This document shows positions 1 through 8,518 of a stretch of 21,501 nucleotides of DNA, piece after piece. The translations under genes and the position numbers were made by a program. The stretch is from Nitrospinota bacterium (GTDB lineage Bacteria > JADFOP01 > DATKYB01): the NCBI GenBank assembly GCA_035528715.1, contig DATKYB010000026.1, positions 1 to 21,501 on the forward strand, in the 5' to 3' direction. The notes beneath the pieces are model-generated. The model ran no database searches, was not told the origin of the DNA, and saw nothing but the letters and a program-made list of their open reading frames with translations. Numbering within the stretch: the stretch's first letter is position 1; each line of letters begins with the position of its first letter.

Positions 1-848
1 CCTTCAATCCTATATCTCCTTGCAATCATGAGGGCTTTCGTATAACCTTCAATCCTTTTTTTTCTTGGAAGGAGTTTTGTCTTATGGGATAAAGCAATCT
101 TAGACCATTTTTGCTTCTTGAAATAACTTGCTATTCTATTGACCGTCTCTAAAGGTAATTCCCTCTTCATCTGATAAAAAATACCAGGCCTCATCATAAG
201 ATAGCTTAGAGAGGCTTCCCTAATACCGACCTTAAAAAGAGCATTAAATAAAGAGCTCAAGCCCTCTTCTGAGTCTGTAATATTTGGAAATATCGGATCT
301 AACCTCACCTCCACTTGCAATCCTTTATCTTTTAATCGTTTTATATTTCCTATTCTCTGATCTGGAGAAGCAGCACCCGGCTCAAAAATTTCTTGGTAGC
401 TCTTCTCCAATGAAACGAGTCCAATCTGGACGTAAATCTTATCCTTCCTCTTGCTAAATAAATGAATAAACTCATCAGGTATATAACCCTTTGTCAAGAA
501 GGAGATCCCTATATCTCTCTCTAACAAGAACCTCATCAAATCAAAGGTCGTCTGTAGAATCTCTCCCTCAGGCTGAAAACAATCAGAAGAAGTATTAAAA
601 CAGATATATAAAGGTTTGGGTTTCTTTCTTCTTGGATTATCCAGATCGGCTTTGATTAACTCTCGAAGGTTATGATAGAGATGGATTGTCCCTTTTGGTG
701 GTGCGCCTCTATACACATTAGCATAGCAATATACACAATAAAAACTGCAGCCTCGTGTTATATTGATTACCGGGACGTCATTGAGACATCCAAAACCTGC
801 TGGTTTTAAGACCTTACTTTTCCTTTCTTCTTTTAATATCTTTATCAA
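1..848 (-). CDS. Radical SAM protein, SplB-like (COG1533 type), 3' end outside window
   Basis: About 282 codons are visible and the C-terminus lies beyond the left edge. Residues 34-41 read CSFYCVYC, the CX3CX2C motif that binds the 4Fe-4S cluster and S-adenosylmethionine. The surrounding RGC...YCYANVYRG and the later NTSSDCFQP and RLDPIFPNI segments resemble the spore-photoproduct-lyase-like radical SAM group. The start is a TTG at 848, immediately after an in-frame TGA at 849-851, with GGTGA just upstream as a possible ribosome site; no ATG lies before the cluster motif. Starting here leaves a short N-terminal extension ending in KPAGFGCLNDVPVINITRGC, which fits the family. It has its own promoter and a palindromic operator upstream. 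The substrate cannot be told: the family includes DNA-photoproduct lyases and many uncharacterised enzymes. The family call is firm; the exact function is open. Confidence 0.85.
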   Translation of the reverse strand, partial: MIKILKEERKSKVLKPAGFGCLNDVPVINITRGCSFYCVYCYANVYRGAPPKGTIHLYHNLRELIKADLDNPRRKKPKPLYICFNTSSDCFQPEGEILQTTFDLMRFLLERDIGISFLTKGYIPDEFIHLFSKRKDKIYVQIGLVSLEKSYQEIFEPGAASPDQRIGNIKRLKDKGLQVEVRLDPIFPNITDSEEGLSSLFNALFKVGIREASLSYLMMRPGIFYQMKRELPLETVNRIASYFKKQKWSKIALSHKTKLLPRKKRIEGYTKALMIARRYRIE

Positions 849-878
849 TCAATCACCGACCGAACAATTGATATTTCA

Positions 879-898
879 ACGTTTTCAATTGAAAACGT
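879..898. promoter_or_regulatory. Perfect 20-bp palindrome, probable operator
   Basis: The sequence ACGTTTTCAATTGAAAACGT is its own reverse complement. It lies directly downstream of the predicted -10 box of the radical SAM gene, across the expected transcription start and about 30 bases before the TTG start codon. A symmetric site at this position is where a dimeric repressor would block initiation. The regulator is not identifiable; the centre does not clearly match a consensus I can name with confidence. Confidence 0.6.
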
Positions 899-902
899 AT
901 TT

Positions 903-931
903 ATATTACAGTTTTCCCTACTTTTAGTCAA
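903..931 (-). promoter_or_regulatory. Sigma-70 type promoter for the radical SAM gene
   Basis: On the minus strand TTGACT (926-931) is followed after 17 bases by TAATAT (903-908), giving a predicted start near 896. The -35 box matches five of six consensus bases; the -10 box is weaker. The predicted start falls inside the perfect palindrome at 879-898. Confidence 0.55.
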
Positions 932-954
932 TAAAAAATGTTTTTATTACTAAA

Positions 955-972
955 TATAAATTTAAATTTATA
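955..972. repeat. 18-bp all-AT palindrome upstream of the -35 box
   Basis: TATAAATTTAAATTTATA is a perfect palindrome, located about 24 bases upstream of the -35 box of the radical SAM promoter. It could be an UP-like AT tract or a second binding site, but in such AT-rich DNA chance is a real alternative. Confidence 0.3.
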
Positions 973-975
973 ATA

Positions 976-1000
976 GTTTAAAAACCAGTTGTTTTAAAAC
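976..1000 (-). terminator. AT-rich inverted repeat after the membrane-protein gene, possible terminator
   Basis: GTTTTAAAAC and GTTTTTAAAC flank a five-base loop, beginning seven bases after the stop codon of the gene at 1007-1528. The stem is almost all A-T with one mismatch and is not followed by a clean T run, so termination is plausible from position but weak in sequence. Confidence 0.3.
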
Positions 1001-1006
1001 ATAACA

Positions 1007-1528
1007 TTAATTATTTTTTCTCAAAAATGCGAAAAATTCCATTTTTTTACAATTTATCGCCTTTTTGTTTATTATTTTCATGAGCTCAGTGCAATCATTT
1101 ATCCTAGTACTAAAACCTATTTTTTCTAATCTTAACTTAGTTTCGAGCAAAAAAAAGGGATAAATATCGCACCAAAGGATCGAAACAAGTTTTACATTTT
1201 GTATCTCCTCCCATCTCATCTCTATCCTTTGACCATTTCTTTTTACTCCTATGATCCCCCCATCGGTGGTAATTAATTTCCATGGAAGTCCTAAAAACCT
1301 TAACTGATCTCTTATGCCTGTAACAAAGATTATTAAAGAAACAAGAGACAAAAATATTACTGCTCCCTTTTTTTGAGATAAGGTTAGCAAAAACATTGCA
1401 ATAGCAATCCAAGCAATTATATAAAGGCTTTCCCTCCATTGGTTCAGAAAGCTATAAGTATAAATCTTTTTTGAATCGGTTTGTTCCTTGTCTGATTTGA
1501 AAGCATGCATAAAATAGTCTTTCTTCAT
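1007..1528 (-). CDS. Two-pass membrane protein with a PH-like C-terminal domain, function unknown
   Basis: I do not recognise a named family. The 173-residue product has a short charged N-terminus and two adjacent hydrophobic segments at about residues 34-50 and 54-71. A soluble region from about 80 follows. It contains the pattern KLITTDGGIIGVKRNG...IEMRWEEIQNVKL, typical of bacterial PH-like (YdbT/bPH) membrane-associated domains: a strand pair followed by W-E-E-I. The ATG at 1528 directly follows the TAA of the upstream STAS-ATPase gene, so the two are very probably translationally coupled and may act together. There is no good ribosome site of its own; an alternative ATG lies at 1510. The PH-like reading is an inference from pattern; the membrane topology is visible. 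A hairpin just after the stop may end the operon. Confidence 0.75.
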   Translation of the reverse strand: MKKDYFMHAFKSDKEQTDSKKIYTYSFLNQWRESLYIIAWIAIAMFLLTLSQKKGAVIFLSLVSLIIFVTGIRDQLRFLGLPWKLITTDGGIIGVKRNGQRIEMRWEEIQNVKLVSILWCDIYPFFLLETKLRLEKIGFSTRINDCTELMKIINKKAINCKKMEFFAFLRKNN

Positions 1529-2440
1529 TTAGGCTTGAGGGAGAACTATGCCTACCTGGGTTCCAGGGAAATAAGAAAGACCATAATTCCTCGTTTTCCC
1601 TCTATCCCAAGGAGGTATGATAGACAACTTTCCTGTACCAGAACGAATCGAGATCTTTCCTTTCCACTTGATAACAAACCTTCTCACATTATTGAGACCC
1701 TGACCTCTCCCTAAATCTTTATATCTTGATGCGCCGTGAAGAAGTGCCTTTTCAATTGCGAAAGTATCATCCCATTTATCCCTATATAGAGGGAAAAATC
1801 TCTCCTCTAAAGATTTCTTAATTCCTATGCCTAGGTCCATAATAGCAATCTTCACGATATTCTTTCCAAGCCTCTTCAAATAAAAATATTTTTGGATTCC
1901 AACATATCCAGTATTTTCGCTATGTTCTAAAATGTTCTGACAGAGTTCTGATAGGGATACGATGAATCCATTAATAGTGGATGAATCGTAACTGAGGTGA
2001 GTAGATAGTATTGAAAAGGCTCTGCTTTTTACCTTTGTTACAATCGAATGAATATCTTCAGTTCTTTCGATTCTTGTTATCTCCAAAAGCACATCACTGT
2101 CTTCTATCCTTGAATATTTCTTCTCATAAATATAGGATAAATTATCAAAAGAATAGCTTCTTTGGGCATATTGAAAGAAGTTCATTCTCTCAAGATATCT
2201 ATAAACATCTTCCAATTGTGGTAAGCTTAAATGAGGTTTTTTGTTTAGGTCATTTAGATAATCTCCAATCTCTAAAAGACCTACCATACCATAAGGATCT
2301 ATAAAATTGACATCTTTCAAGTCAATAATGAATCTGCCTACTTCATCGGATAAACCTTCTGCAATCTGTTCTATTAAATTATCAAAGGTTCCTTCATCTA
2401 AAGATACTGAAGGGATGAGAACTTTTTCCATCTTTTGCAC
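1529..2440 (-). CDS. STAS domain fused to a GHKL (HATPase_c) ATPase, regulatory protein
   Basis: The 303-residue protein has an N-terminal STAS-like region (about 1-100, core FIIDLKDVNFIDPYGMVGLL). A GHKL ATP-binding domain follows, with an N box ELCQN...EHSEN (165-175), a G1 box DLGIGI (202-207) and a G2 box GRGQGLNN (244-251). This resembles an antagonist STAS protein and an anti-sigma/switch kinase of the SpoIIAB/RsbT kind joined in one chain. The canonical STAS phospho-acceptor motif (D-S-S/T-G) is DPYG here, so the usual serine is missing and the domain may bind without being phosphorylated. No transmembrane segment is seen. The start is GTG at 2440, with ATG at 2431 as an alternative; neither has a strong ribosome site. 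It lies 50 bases after rluD and abuts the membrane-protein gene. The partner and signal are unknown. Confidence 0.8.
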   Translation of the reverse strand: MQKMEKVLIPSVSLDEGTFDNLIEQIAEGLSDEVGRFIIDLKDVNFIDPYGMVGLLEIGDYLNDLNKKPHLSLPQLEDVYRYLERMNFFQYAQRSYSFDNLSYIYEKKYSRIEDSDVLLEITRIERTEDIHSIVTKVKSRAFSILSTHLSYDSSTINGFIVSLSELCQNILEHSENTGYVGIQKYFYLKRLGKNIVKIAIMDLGIGIKKSLEERFFPLYRDKWDDTFAIEKALLHGASRYKDLGRGQGLNNVRRFVIKWKGKISIRSGTGKLSIIPPWDRGKTRNYGLSYFPGTQVGIVLPQA

Positions 2441-2490
2441 AATAGGATTTTTCTCTATAATTAATCATTTATTAAGAAGTGTTATAAAAA

Positions 2491-3456
2491 TTATGCGTTA
2501 TTTATTTTTTCCTCTCTTAAAACATCAACTACTCTTTTTATATCCTCAGGAAGGGGTATCTCGAATTCCATATATTTCTTCTTTCTTGGGTGAGTAAATC
2601 CTAGTTTATATGCATGCAGGGCCTGTCTTTTTAATCCTGAAAGTGCCATTTTAAATTGGCTTCTATCTTTGCTAATGGTCAACTTCCTTCCATAAACACT
2701 ATCTCCTAATACAGGATGTCTGATATACGCCATGTGAACCCTTATCTGGTGGGTTCTTCCTGTCTTCATCATAATTTCTAAGAGTGTAAATCCTATAAAT
2801 CTCTCTATGACTCTGTATTCTGATATTGCTATTCTTCCCCTATCTTTCAGAACAGCCATTTTTTTTCTATGGGCAGGGTCTCTTCCAATGAAAGTTTCTA
2901 CCAGGCCGTTATTATCTTTAACTGCTCCCTTAACAAGAACCAAGTAGGCTTTTTTTATGGTCCTTTTTTTTAGCTGTTGTGATAGCGCTTCGTGAGTCAA
3001 GTCATCCTTTGCTATTAATAAGAGCCCTGAAGTGTCCTTGTCTAATCTGTGAAGAATCCCAGGTCTTTCAATTCCTCCTATTCCTGACAGGTCTTTGCAG
3101 TAATGCATTAATGCATTTACCAAAGTCCCGGAGTAGTTGCCTGGAGCTGGATGGACAACCATCCTTGGAGGTTTATTGACTATAATGAGAAATTTATCCT
3201 CATAAACAATATTGAGAGGGATATCCTCCCCTTTTATATCTAAAGGCTTGGGAGGAGGAATCACTACTTCAATGCTATCTCCCTCTTTGAGGATATAATG
3301 GGGTTTTCTTTTTTTTTTATTAACTTTGATTGAGCCTGATAAGATTAATTTTTTGATATAGCTTCTAGACAAAGATAGGTCTTTTTCTTTCAGAAAACTA
3401 TCAACACGTAAACCATATTCATCTTTATTAACACAAAAGTGATAAAGCTTTCTCAT
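2491..3456 (-). CDS. rluD: RluD-family 23S rRNA pseudouridine synthase
   Basis: The 321-residue protein isomerises uridines to pseudouridine in large-subunit rRNA. An S4 RNA-binding domain spans roughly residues 15-70 (GLRVDSFLKEK...SRSYIKKLILSGSIKVN). The catalytic domain carries the signature HRLDKDTSGLLL at 136-147, with Asp139 as the expected nucleophile. Later family motifs RTHQIRVHMAYIRHPVLGD and LHAYKLGFTHP are also present. Length and domain order match RluD. RluC and RluA homologues share the same core, so the exact target uridines are inferred. The ATG at 3456 gives the normal N-terminus. It lies 38 bases after lspA, a neighbour pair common in many bacteria, and is probably in the same transcript. 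Confidence 0.92.
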   Translation of the reverse strand: MRKLYHFCVNKDEYGLRVDSFLKEKDLSLSRSYIKKLILSGSIKVNKKKRKPHYILKEGDSIEVVIPPPKPLDIKGEDIPLNIVYEDKFLIIVNKPPRMVVHPAPGNYSGTLVNALMHYCKDLSGIGGIERPGILHRLDKDTSGLLLIAKDDLTHEALSQQLKKRTIKKAYLVLVKGAVKDNNGLVETFIGRDPAHRKKMAVLKDRGRIAISEYRVIERFIGFTLLEIMMKTGRTHQIRVHMAYIRHPVLGDSVYGRKLTISKDRSQFKMALSGLKRQALHAYKLGFTHPRKKKYMEFEIPLPEDIKRVVDVLREEKINNA

Positions 3457-3494
3457 GTTTTATCTCTGATAATTAAGACAAAAAAAGATATCTT

Positions 3495-3965
3495 TTATCT
3501 TGAGTACATTAAAGTTAGAATAAAGATAATAACCCCAACAGTAATGCTAGAATCAGCAATATTAAAGGAAGGCCAGTGATATTCATACCAGTGGAAATCG
3601 AGAAAATCTATTACTTCTCCTAATCTTATCCTGTCTATAAGATTCCCAACAGCCCCAGCAAATATCATCGATAGTCCAATCTGGGGAATATATTTTCTCT
3701 CGGGTAAGTTTTTATACAAAAAGATTATAGCCGTCATGGCAAGTAGAGTTGCAATGATAAAAAAGGAAAGGGCAAAAATAGAATCATTATTGGACAAAAG
3801 TCCAAAGGCAACACCCTTATTTCTGATATGGGTTATGGAAAATATATTTTCTATAATCTCAATGTTCTGATATAAACCGATTGTTCTCTCAATATAGACC
3901 TTGGTTATCTGGTCTAAAAAGGTAATTCCAAGAACAATGAGAACAAATAGATATTTTTTTTTCAA
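3495..3965 (-). CDS. lspA: Lipoprotein signal peptidase (signal peptidase II)
   Basis: The 156-residue inner-membrane aspartyl protease removes signal peptides from diacylglyceryl-modified prolipoproteins. Four hydrophobic segments are visible (about 5-20, 62-85, 94-108 and 139-153). Family motifs follow in order: FLDQITK, HIRNKGVAFG, GAVGNLIDRIRLGEVIDFLDF and FNIADSSI. The catalytic aspartates are expected to be Asp120 (VIDF) and Asp138 (NIAD). The start is TTG at 3965, which is the only sensible start: it sits ahead of the first membrane segment, with AAAGGA about 14 bases upstream, a rather long spacing. It follows ileS by 20 bases, the classic ileS-lspA arrangement. Confidence 0.95.
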   Translation of the reverse strand: MKKKYLFVLIVLGITFLDQITKVYIERTIGLYQNIEIIENIFSITHIRNKGVAFGLLSNNDSIFALSFFIIATLLAMTAIIFLYKNLPERKYIPQIGLSMIFAGAVGNLIDRIRLGEVIDFLDFHWYEYHWPSFNIADSSITVGVIIFILTLMYSR

Positions 3966-3985
3966 TGATTAACTGATTTTCCTTT

Positions 3986-6778
3986 CTATTTGATGTTCGA
4001 AATACATCTTTCGCATATCGTGGGATAATCTTTTTCCTTCCCTACCGTCTCGCTAATAATCCAGCACCTCTCACACTTTTTACCCTTGGAAGGAGAAACG
4101 GAAACACCCAAACCTTTTATAAGATCACTCATGAAGATATCTTTAGGAAAATTCTTATCTTCATTCATATTCAGACATGAAACGATACAGATTGACGTCA
4201 ATTCTTCTGAATAATCCTTAATCTGCTGTAAGATATGAGGAGGAACATAAAGATCAACACAGGCGTCCAAAGAGTGTCCGATTAATTTGTCTTTCCTCGC
4301 AATCTCTAATACCTTGTATATCTCTCCTCTCACATCTAAAATAAGCTCCCATCGTTTCTCTAATTCATTATCTATATAATCCTGATTGACATCAGGAAAT
4401 CTCGATAAATGTATAGACCTTTCTTTATCATCAAATGACGGTAGATATTCCCAGACCTCTTCTGCAGTAAAGCTTAGTACAGGAGCCATTAATTGTAACA
4501 TTCTTAGGAGTATCTCATATATGGTTGTCTGGGCCGCTCTCCTCTCTTTGGACTTTTTTCTTGATGTATAAAGCCTGTCCTTTAATATATCCAGATAGAA
4601 GGCGCTGAGATCTACAGTACAGAAATTATGAAAGGCATGAAAAAAAACATGAAACTCATATGATGCATATGCTTTTCTGATTCTATCGATCAGTTTTTGA
4701 AGCCTGTGTAGCATTAACCTATCCAGATGAGGAAGTTCATTATAAGAAACCATATGAGATTTGGGATCAAAGTCATAAAGGTTTCCCAGAATATATCTGC
4801 ATGTGTTTCTGATCCTTCGATAGGCCTCGCTCAGCCTCATAAGTATTTCATCAGAGATTCTGATATCCTCTCTGTAGTTCTCTGAAGAAACCCAGAGACG
4901 CAGTATCTCAGCACCATATTTATCGATTACCTGGTCTGGGGCAATCACATTCCCAGCAGACTTTGACATCTTCTTTCCCTCTCCATCAACCACATATCCA
5001 TGTGTCAGAACAGATTCGTAAGGAGCTTCTCCCTCTGTGCCTACAGAAGCTAAAAGAGAGCTATGAAACCAACCTCTGTGCTGGTCGCTTCCCTCTAAAT
5101 ACATATCAGCAGGCCACTCCAAATCTCTCTTGTTTTTCAATACTGCAGCATGACTTACCCCTGAGTCAAACCATACATCCAGAATATCCTCTTCCTTATT
5201 AAATTCCTCATGATTACATGATGGACATCGAGAACCTTCAGGAATGAGTTCTTTCTCATTCCTTTCAAACCAGACATCCGCACCAGACTTCTCCACTAAC
5301 TTTGCTATATGCTCAGATATTTCTTGAGAAGCCAAGATCTCACCGCAATTTTTGCAATGAAAAACAGTTATAGGAACACCCCATGCCCTCTGTCTGGATA
5401 TACACCAATCAGGCCGGTCTTCTATCATACTGTATATCCTTTCTTCTCCCCAAGACGGAATCCACTCAACCCCTCTTATCTTTTCAAGAGCCTTTTTCCT
5501 CAGGTTGTTCTTTTCCATAGAGATAAACCATTGTGAAGTGGCCCTGAAAATAATAGGATTCTTGCACCTCCAGCAGTGAGGATAGGAATGACTCACTTCA
5601 TCTTCTTTTAAGAGATAGCCTTCTTTTTTAAGCTTATCATTTATTGGACGATTGGCCTTCCAGACCTCCATACCACCAAAAAATTTCAGGTCAGGAACAA
5701 ATCTTCCCTTAGAATCTACTGGATTATAGACATCAAGACCATATCGTAACCCGATTTCATAATCCTCTTGACCATGACCCGGAGCTGTATGAACGCAACC
5801 AGTACCCTGCTCTAGAGTAACATGTTCACCCAGAATAACAGGAGATTCTCTATCCATAAAGGGGTGCATTAATCTTATACCCTCCAATTCCTCACCAGAA
5901 AATATCTCAATAATCTGGTAGCGATCTATTCCTAATACCATCATAACATTTGTAAGGAGCTCCTTAGCTATAATCAATATCTCTTCGTTAACATTTACAG
6001 CACAGTACTCAAAGTCTGGATGGAGACATACAGCAAGATTTGCAGGAAGCGTCCATGGTGTTGTTGTCCAGATAACAATATTTATATTCTCAAACTGCTG
6101 TAGCTTTTGAATTCTTTCAGGTAGAGGAAAAATCAAGGGGAACTTTACAAAGATTGAAGGAGATTTATGGTCAAAATACTCTACTTCTGCCTCTGCTAGT
6201 GCTGTTTCACAGCTAGTGCACCAGTATACAGGTTTTAATCCCTTATAAACCCCTCCATTGCGTATAAATTTCCCAAGCTCCCTGATAATGGTGGCTTCAT
6301 ATTCATAACTCATTGTAAGATAAGGATTATCCCAGTCACCAAACACCCCTAATCTTTTAAACTCATCTCTCTGGATATTAATATATTTATCAGCAAAGTT
6401 CCTACACAACTTTCTTATCTGGTTCTTTGAAAGATTTTCTCCTCTTTTTCCTATCTCCTGCATGACCTGATGCTCTATAGGAAGACCATGACAGTCCCAA
6501 CCAGGAATAAAAACAGCATTATACCCTTCCATGGTCTTTATCTTGACTACAATATCCTTTAAAATCTTGTTAAGGGCAGTGCCAATATGGATATGTCCAT
6601 TAGCATAAGGAGGCCCATCATGTAAGATATATTTAGGGCACTCTTGGAATTTTTCTCTTATAAGGTGATAGATCTTCTGTTCAGACCATTTCTTGAGCCT
6701 ATCTACCTCTTTTTTAGAAAGGTTGGCCTTCATGGGAAAATCTGTCTTGGGTAAATTTAGTGTATCTTTAATTTCCAT
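3986..6778 (-). CDS. ileS: Isoleucyl-tRNA synthetase
   Basis: The 930-residue class I synthetase charges tRNA-Ile and edits misactivated valine. The ATP-binding HIGH motif is at about 62-65 (PPYANGHIHIG). The CP1 editing domain carries TTTPWTLPANLAV and GTGCVHTAPGHGQEDYE, and the KMSKSAGNV loop is near residue 600. A C-terminal zinc-binding module pairs Cys902/Cys905 (CERCW) with Cys922/Cys925, as expected for the main bacterial IleS type rather than the mupirocin-resistant eukaryote-like type. The ATG at 6778 is preceded by AGAGGAG at good spacing. No damage is seen over the full length. It follows trpS by 27 bases and precedes lspA by 20, so all three appear to be one operon. The window shows no T-box leader for it. 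Confidence 0.97.
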   Translation of the reverse strand: MEIKDTLNLPKTDFPMKANLSKKEVDRLKKWSEQKIYHLIREKFQECPKYILHDGPPYANGHIHIGTALNKILKDIVVKIKTMEGYNAVFIPGWDCHGLPIEHQVMQEIGKRGENLSKNQIRKLCRNFADKYINIQRDEFKRLGVFGDWDNPYLTMSYEYEATIIRELGKFIRNGGVYKGLKPVYWCTSCETALAEAEVEYFDHKSPSIFVKFPLIFPLPERIQKLQQFENINIVIWTTTPWTLPANLAVCLHPDFEYCAVNVNEEILIIAKELLTNVMMVLGIDRYQIIEIFSGEELEGIRLMHPFMDRESPVILGEHVTLEQGTGCVHTAPGHGQEDYEIGLRYGLDVYNPVDSKGRFVPDLKFFGGMEVWKANRPINDKLKKEGYLLKEDEVSHSYPHCWRCKNPIIFRATSQWFISMEKNNLRKKALEKIRGVEWIPSWGEERIYSMIEDRPDWCISRQRAWGVPITVFHCKNCGEILASQEISEHIAKLVEKSGADVWFERNEKELIPEGSRCPSCNHEEFNKEEDILDVWFDSGVSHAAVLKNKRDLEWPADMYLEGSDQHRGWFHSSLLASVGTEGEAPYESVLTHGYVVDGEGKKMSKSAGNVIAPDQVIDKYGAEILRLWVSSENYREDIRISDEILMRLSEAYRRIRNTCRYILGNLYDFDPKSHMVSYNELPHLDRLMLHRLQKLIDRIRKAYASYEFHVFFHAFHNFCTVDLSAFYLDILKDRLYTSRKKSKERRAAQTTIYEILLRMLQLMAPVLSFTAEEVWEYLPSFDDKERSIHLSRFPDVNQDYIDNELEKRWELILDVRGEIYKVLEIARKDKLIGHSLDACVDLYVPPHILQQIKDYSEELTSICIVSCLNMNEDKNFPKDIFMSDLIKGLGVSVSPSKGKKCERCWIISETVGKEKDYPTICERCISNIK

Positions 6779-6805
6779 CTTTTCTCCTCTAGATTCTTCC
6801 CCAGC

Positions 6806-7798
6806 TCATAAACCTATCTTCATGGCTTCTTTAACCTGCTCCATTGTCTTCTGTGCTTCTTTTCTTACCTTTATGCTTCCCTGTTCAAATATCTCCATTA
6901 CTTTTTTGGGTTTTTTGCAAAGTTTTTCTCTCTTTTCATAATAGGGCCTTAAAAACTCTATGAGATTCTTAGCAAGGATTCCTTTACATTCTGTACAGCC
7001 TATAGAAGCGGTTCTGCATCCTTTTGCTATCTCTGCAACCTGACCTTTGGGCGTAAAGATTTTGTGATACTGATACACCGTACTTACTTCAGGATCTCCA
7101 CGGTCTGTTCTTCTTGCCCTTTGGGGGTCTGTAAGCATCATTGTTACCTTTTTTTCTATCTCAGATGGGTGGTCTGATAGATAGATAGCATTGTTATAGC
7201 TCTTGCTCATCTTCCGACCATCTATGCCAGGCAGCTTGGATACCTTAGACAGTTTTGCCTCTGGTTCCACAAAGACCTTTTTACCATAGATATGATGAAA
7301 CCTCCTCACAATCTCTCTGGTCAATTCTAGATGGGGAAGCTGGTCTATACCAACGGGCACAAAGTTTGCCTTGTAGATAATAATATCAGCGGACTGTAAT
7401 ACAGGATAACCGAGAAAACCGTATGTTGCTAAATCTCTGTTTTTAATCTCCTCCTGCTTTTCTTTATATGTTGGGTTTCGCTCCAGCCAAGGAATAGGTG
7501 TGATCATGGACAAAAGGAGATGAAGCTCTGCATGCTCTGGAACCAGTGATTGAATAAACAGGTTGCTCTTATTGGGATCTAGACCAGCGCTTAGCCAATC
7601 AACGGCAATCTCAAAAATGTTTGACTTTATCTCATGAGTATCTTCATAATTCGTGCTCAGGGCATGCCAATCTGCTATAAAATAGAAACATTCAAAATCG
7701 TTTTGGAGTTCTTTCCAGTTCTGAAGGGCTCCAAGCAAGTTCCCTAAGTGCAACTTTCCAGATGCCTGCATACCACTCAGAACTCTTTTTTTACTCAA
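6806..7798 (-). CDS. trpS: Tryptophanyl-tRNA synthetase
   Basis: The class I synthetase charges tRNA-Trp. It has the HIGH-type motif GKLHLGN close to the N-terminus, the tryptophan-pocket segment PVGIDQLPHLELTREI, and KMSKSYNN near residue 195. A C-terminal segment CRTASIGCTECKGILAKNL is usual for one bacterial subtype. I chose TTG at 7798 as the start, giving a 330-residue product beginning MSKKRVLSGMQ as in relatives, with AAGGAG seven bases upstream. The in-frame GTG at 7804 lies only one base from that ribosome site and is less likely. The protein is otherwise complete. It sits 15 bases after the M50 protease gene and 27 before ileS. Confidence 0.96.
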   Translation of the reverse strand: MSKKRVLSGMQASGKLHLGNLLGALQNWKELQNDFECFYFIADWHALSTNYEDTHEIKSNIFEIAVDWLSAGLDPNKSNLFIQSLVPEHAELHLLLSMITPIPWLERNPTYKEKQEEIKNRDLATYGFLGYPVLQSADIIIYKANFVPVGIDQLPHLELTREIVRRFHHIYGKKVFVEPEAKLSKVSKLPGIDGRKMSKSYNNAIYLSDHPSEIEKKVTMMLTDPQRARRTDRGDPEVSTVYQYHKIFTPKGQVAEIAKGCRTASIGCTECKGILAKNLIEFLRPYYEKREKLCKKPKKVMEIFEQGSIKVRKEAQKTMEQVKEAMKIGL

Positions 7799-7813
7799 AT
7801 CCACTCTCCTTAT

Positions 7814-8452
7814 TTATATTGCCATATATAGAAAGATTCCTGTTACTTCTTGGATAAGAGGAAATATCAAGCGATCAATCGCACCGCTAAATATCAGCAC
7901 CAAAAGTATGATAAAGCCATACGGCTCTATCTGCCTAAACCGTATCGCTTTCTTCGGGGATAAAACTCCAGAGAGAATCCTCCCACCGTCCAGAGGGGGG
8001 ATAGGTATAAGATTAAAGATAGCAAGGGCGACATTAATATTCACACTTACAAAAATCATTTTGATCAAGAATTTAAAAAAGACCTCGCTTCTTATATAGG
8101 GTGCCATATAAAATAGATATTTCATTATAAAAACACTTATACCCGCTAAAATGAGATTGCTGACCGGCCCAGCTAAAGCAATCCAGAGCATCTCCTTGTG
8201 AGGATTTTTAAGGTTTTTCGCATTGACAGGAACAGGCTTAGCCCAGCCTATAATTCTCGTTAAAAAAAAGACAAGTGTCCCTACTGGATCAAGATGCTTT
8301 ATGGGATTTAATGTCAAGCGCCCAGACAATCGTGCAGTGGGATCTCCCATTTTATCGGCTACCCAGCCATGTGCTAATTCATGAAAGGTAACTGCCAATA
8401 AAACTGGGACCAACATTACTGAAATCTGTTCTATAAATAAATTCAGATTCAT
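7814..8452 (-). CDS. Site-2 protease family (M50) zinc metalloprotease, short membrane form
   Basis: The 212-residue integral membrane protease has the zinc motif HELAH at about residues 24-28 within the first membrane segment. A second active-site motif, NLIPIPPLDGGRIL, lies near residue 150. Segments PTARLSGRLTLNPIKHLDPVGT and LAGPVSNLILA are typical of the compact PDZ-less group found beside trpS and scpA in many bacteria. There is no PDZ domain, so it is not RseP. Its substrate is unknown. The start is ATG at 8452 with AAGGAG four bases upstream; a TTG at 8455 is in frame but too close to that site. A good promoter (8487-8515) lies in the short gap before it, so this gene probably opens the trpS-ileS-lspA transcript. 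Confidence 0.92.
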   Translation of the reverse strand: MNLNLFIEQISVMLVPVLLAVTFHELAHGWVADKMGDPTARLSGRLTLNPIKHLDPVGTLVFFLTRIIGWAKPVPVNAKNLKNPHKEMLWIALAGPVSNLILAGISVFIMKYLFYMAPYIRSEVFFKFLIKMIFVSVNINVALAIFNLIPIPPLDGGRILSGVLSPKKAIRFRQIEPYGFIILLVLIFSGAIDRLIFPLIQEVTGIFLYMAI

Positions 8453-8486
8453 CAAACTCCTTCATAGAATAAATTCAAAAATAATA

Positions 8487-8515
8487 TTAATACTAAACCA
8501 GATGAAACTTGTCAA
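8487..8515 (-). promoter_or_regulatory. Sigma-70 promoter for the M50-trpS-ileS-lspA operon
   Basis: On the minus strand a perfect TTGACA (8510-8515) and TATTAA (8487-8492) are 17 bases apart, in the 66-base gap before the M50 gene. The predicted start near 8480 leaves a leader of about 28 bases carrying the AAGGAG ribosome site. The -10 box matches four of six consensus bases. Confidence 0.6.
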
Positions 8516-8518
8516 TTA

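Noticed and set aside
879-898. Naming the palindrome as a known operator (for example LacI/CcpA-like or FNR-like)
   Set aside because: The half-site does not match any consensus well enough, and no regulator gene is next to it.
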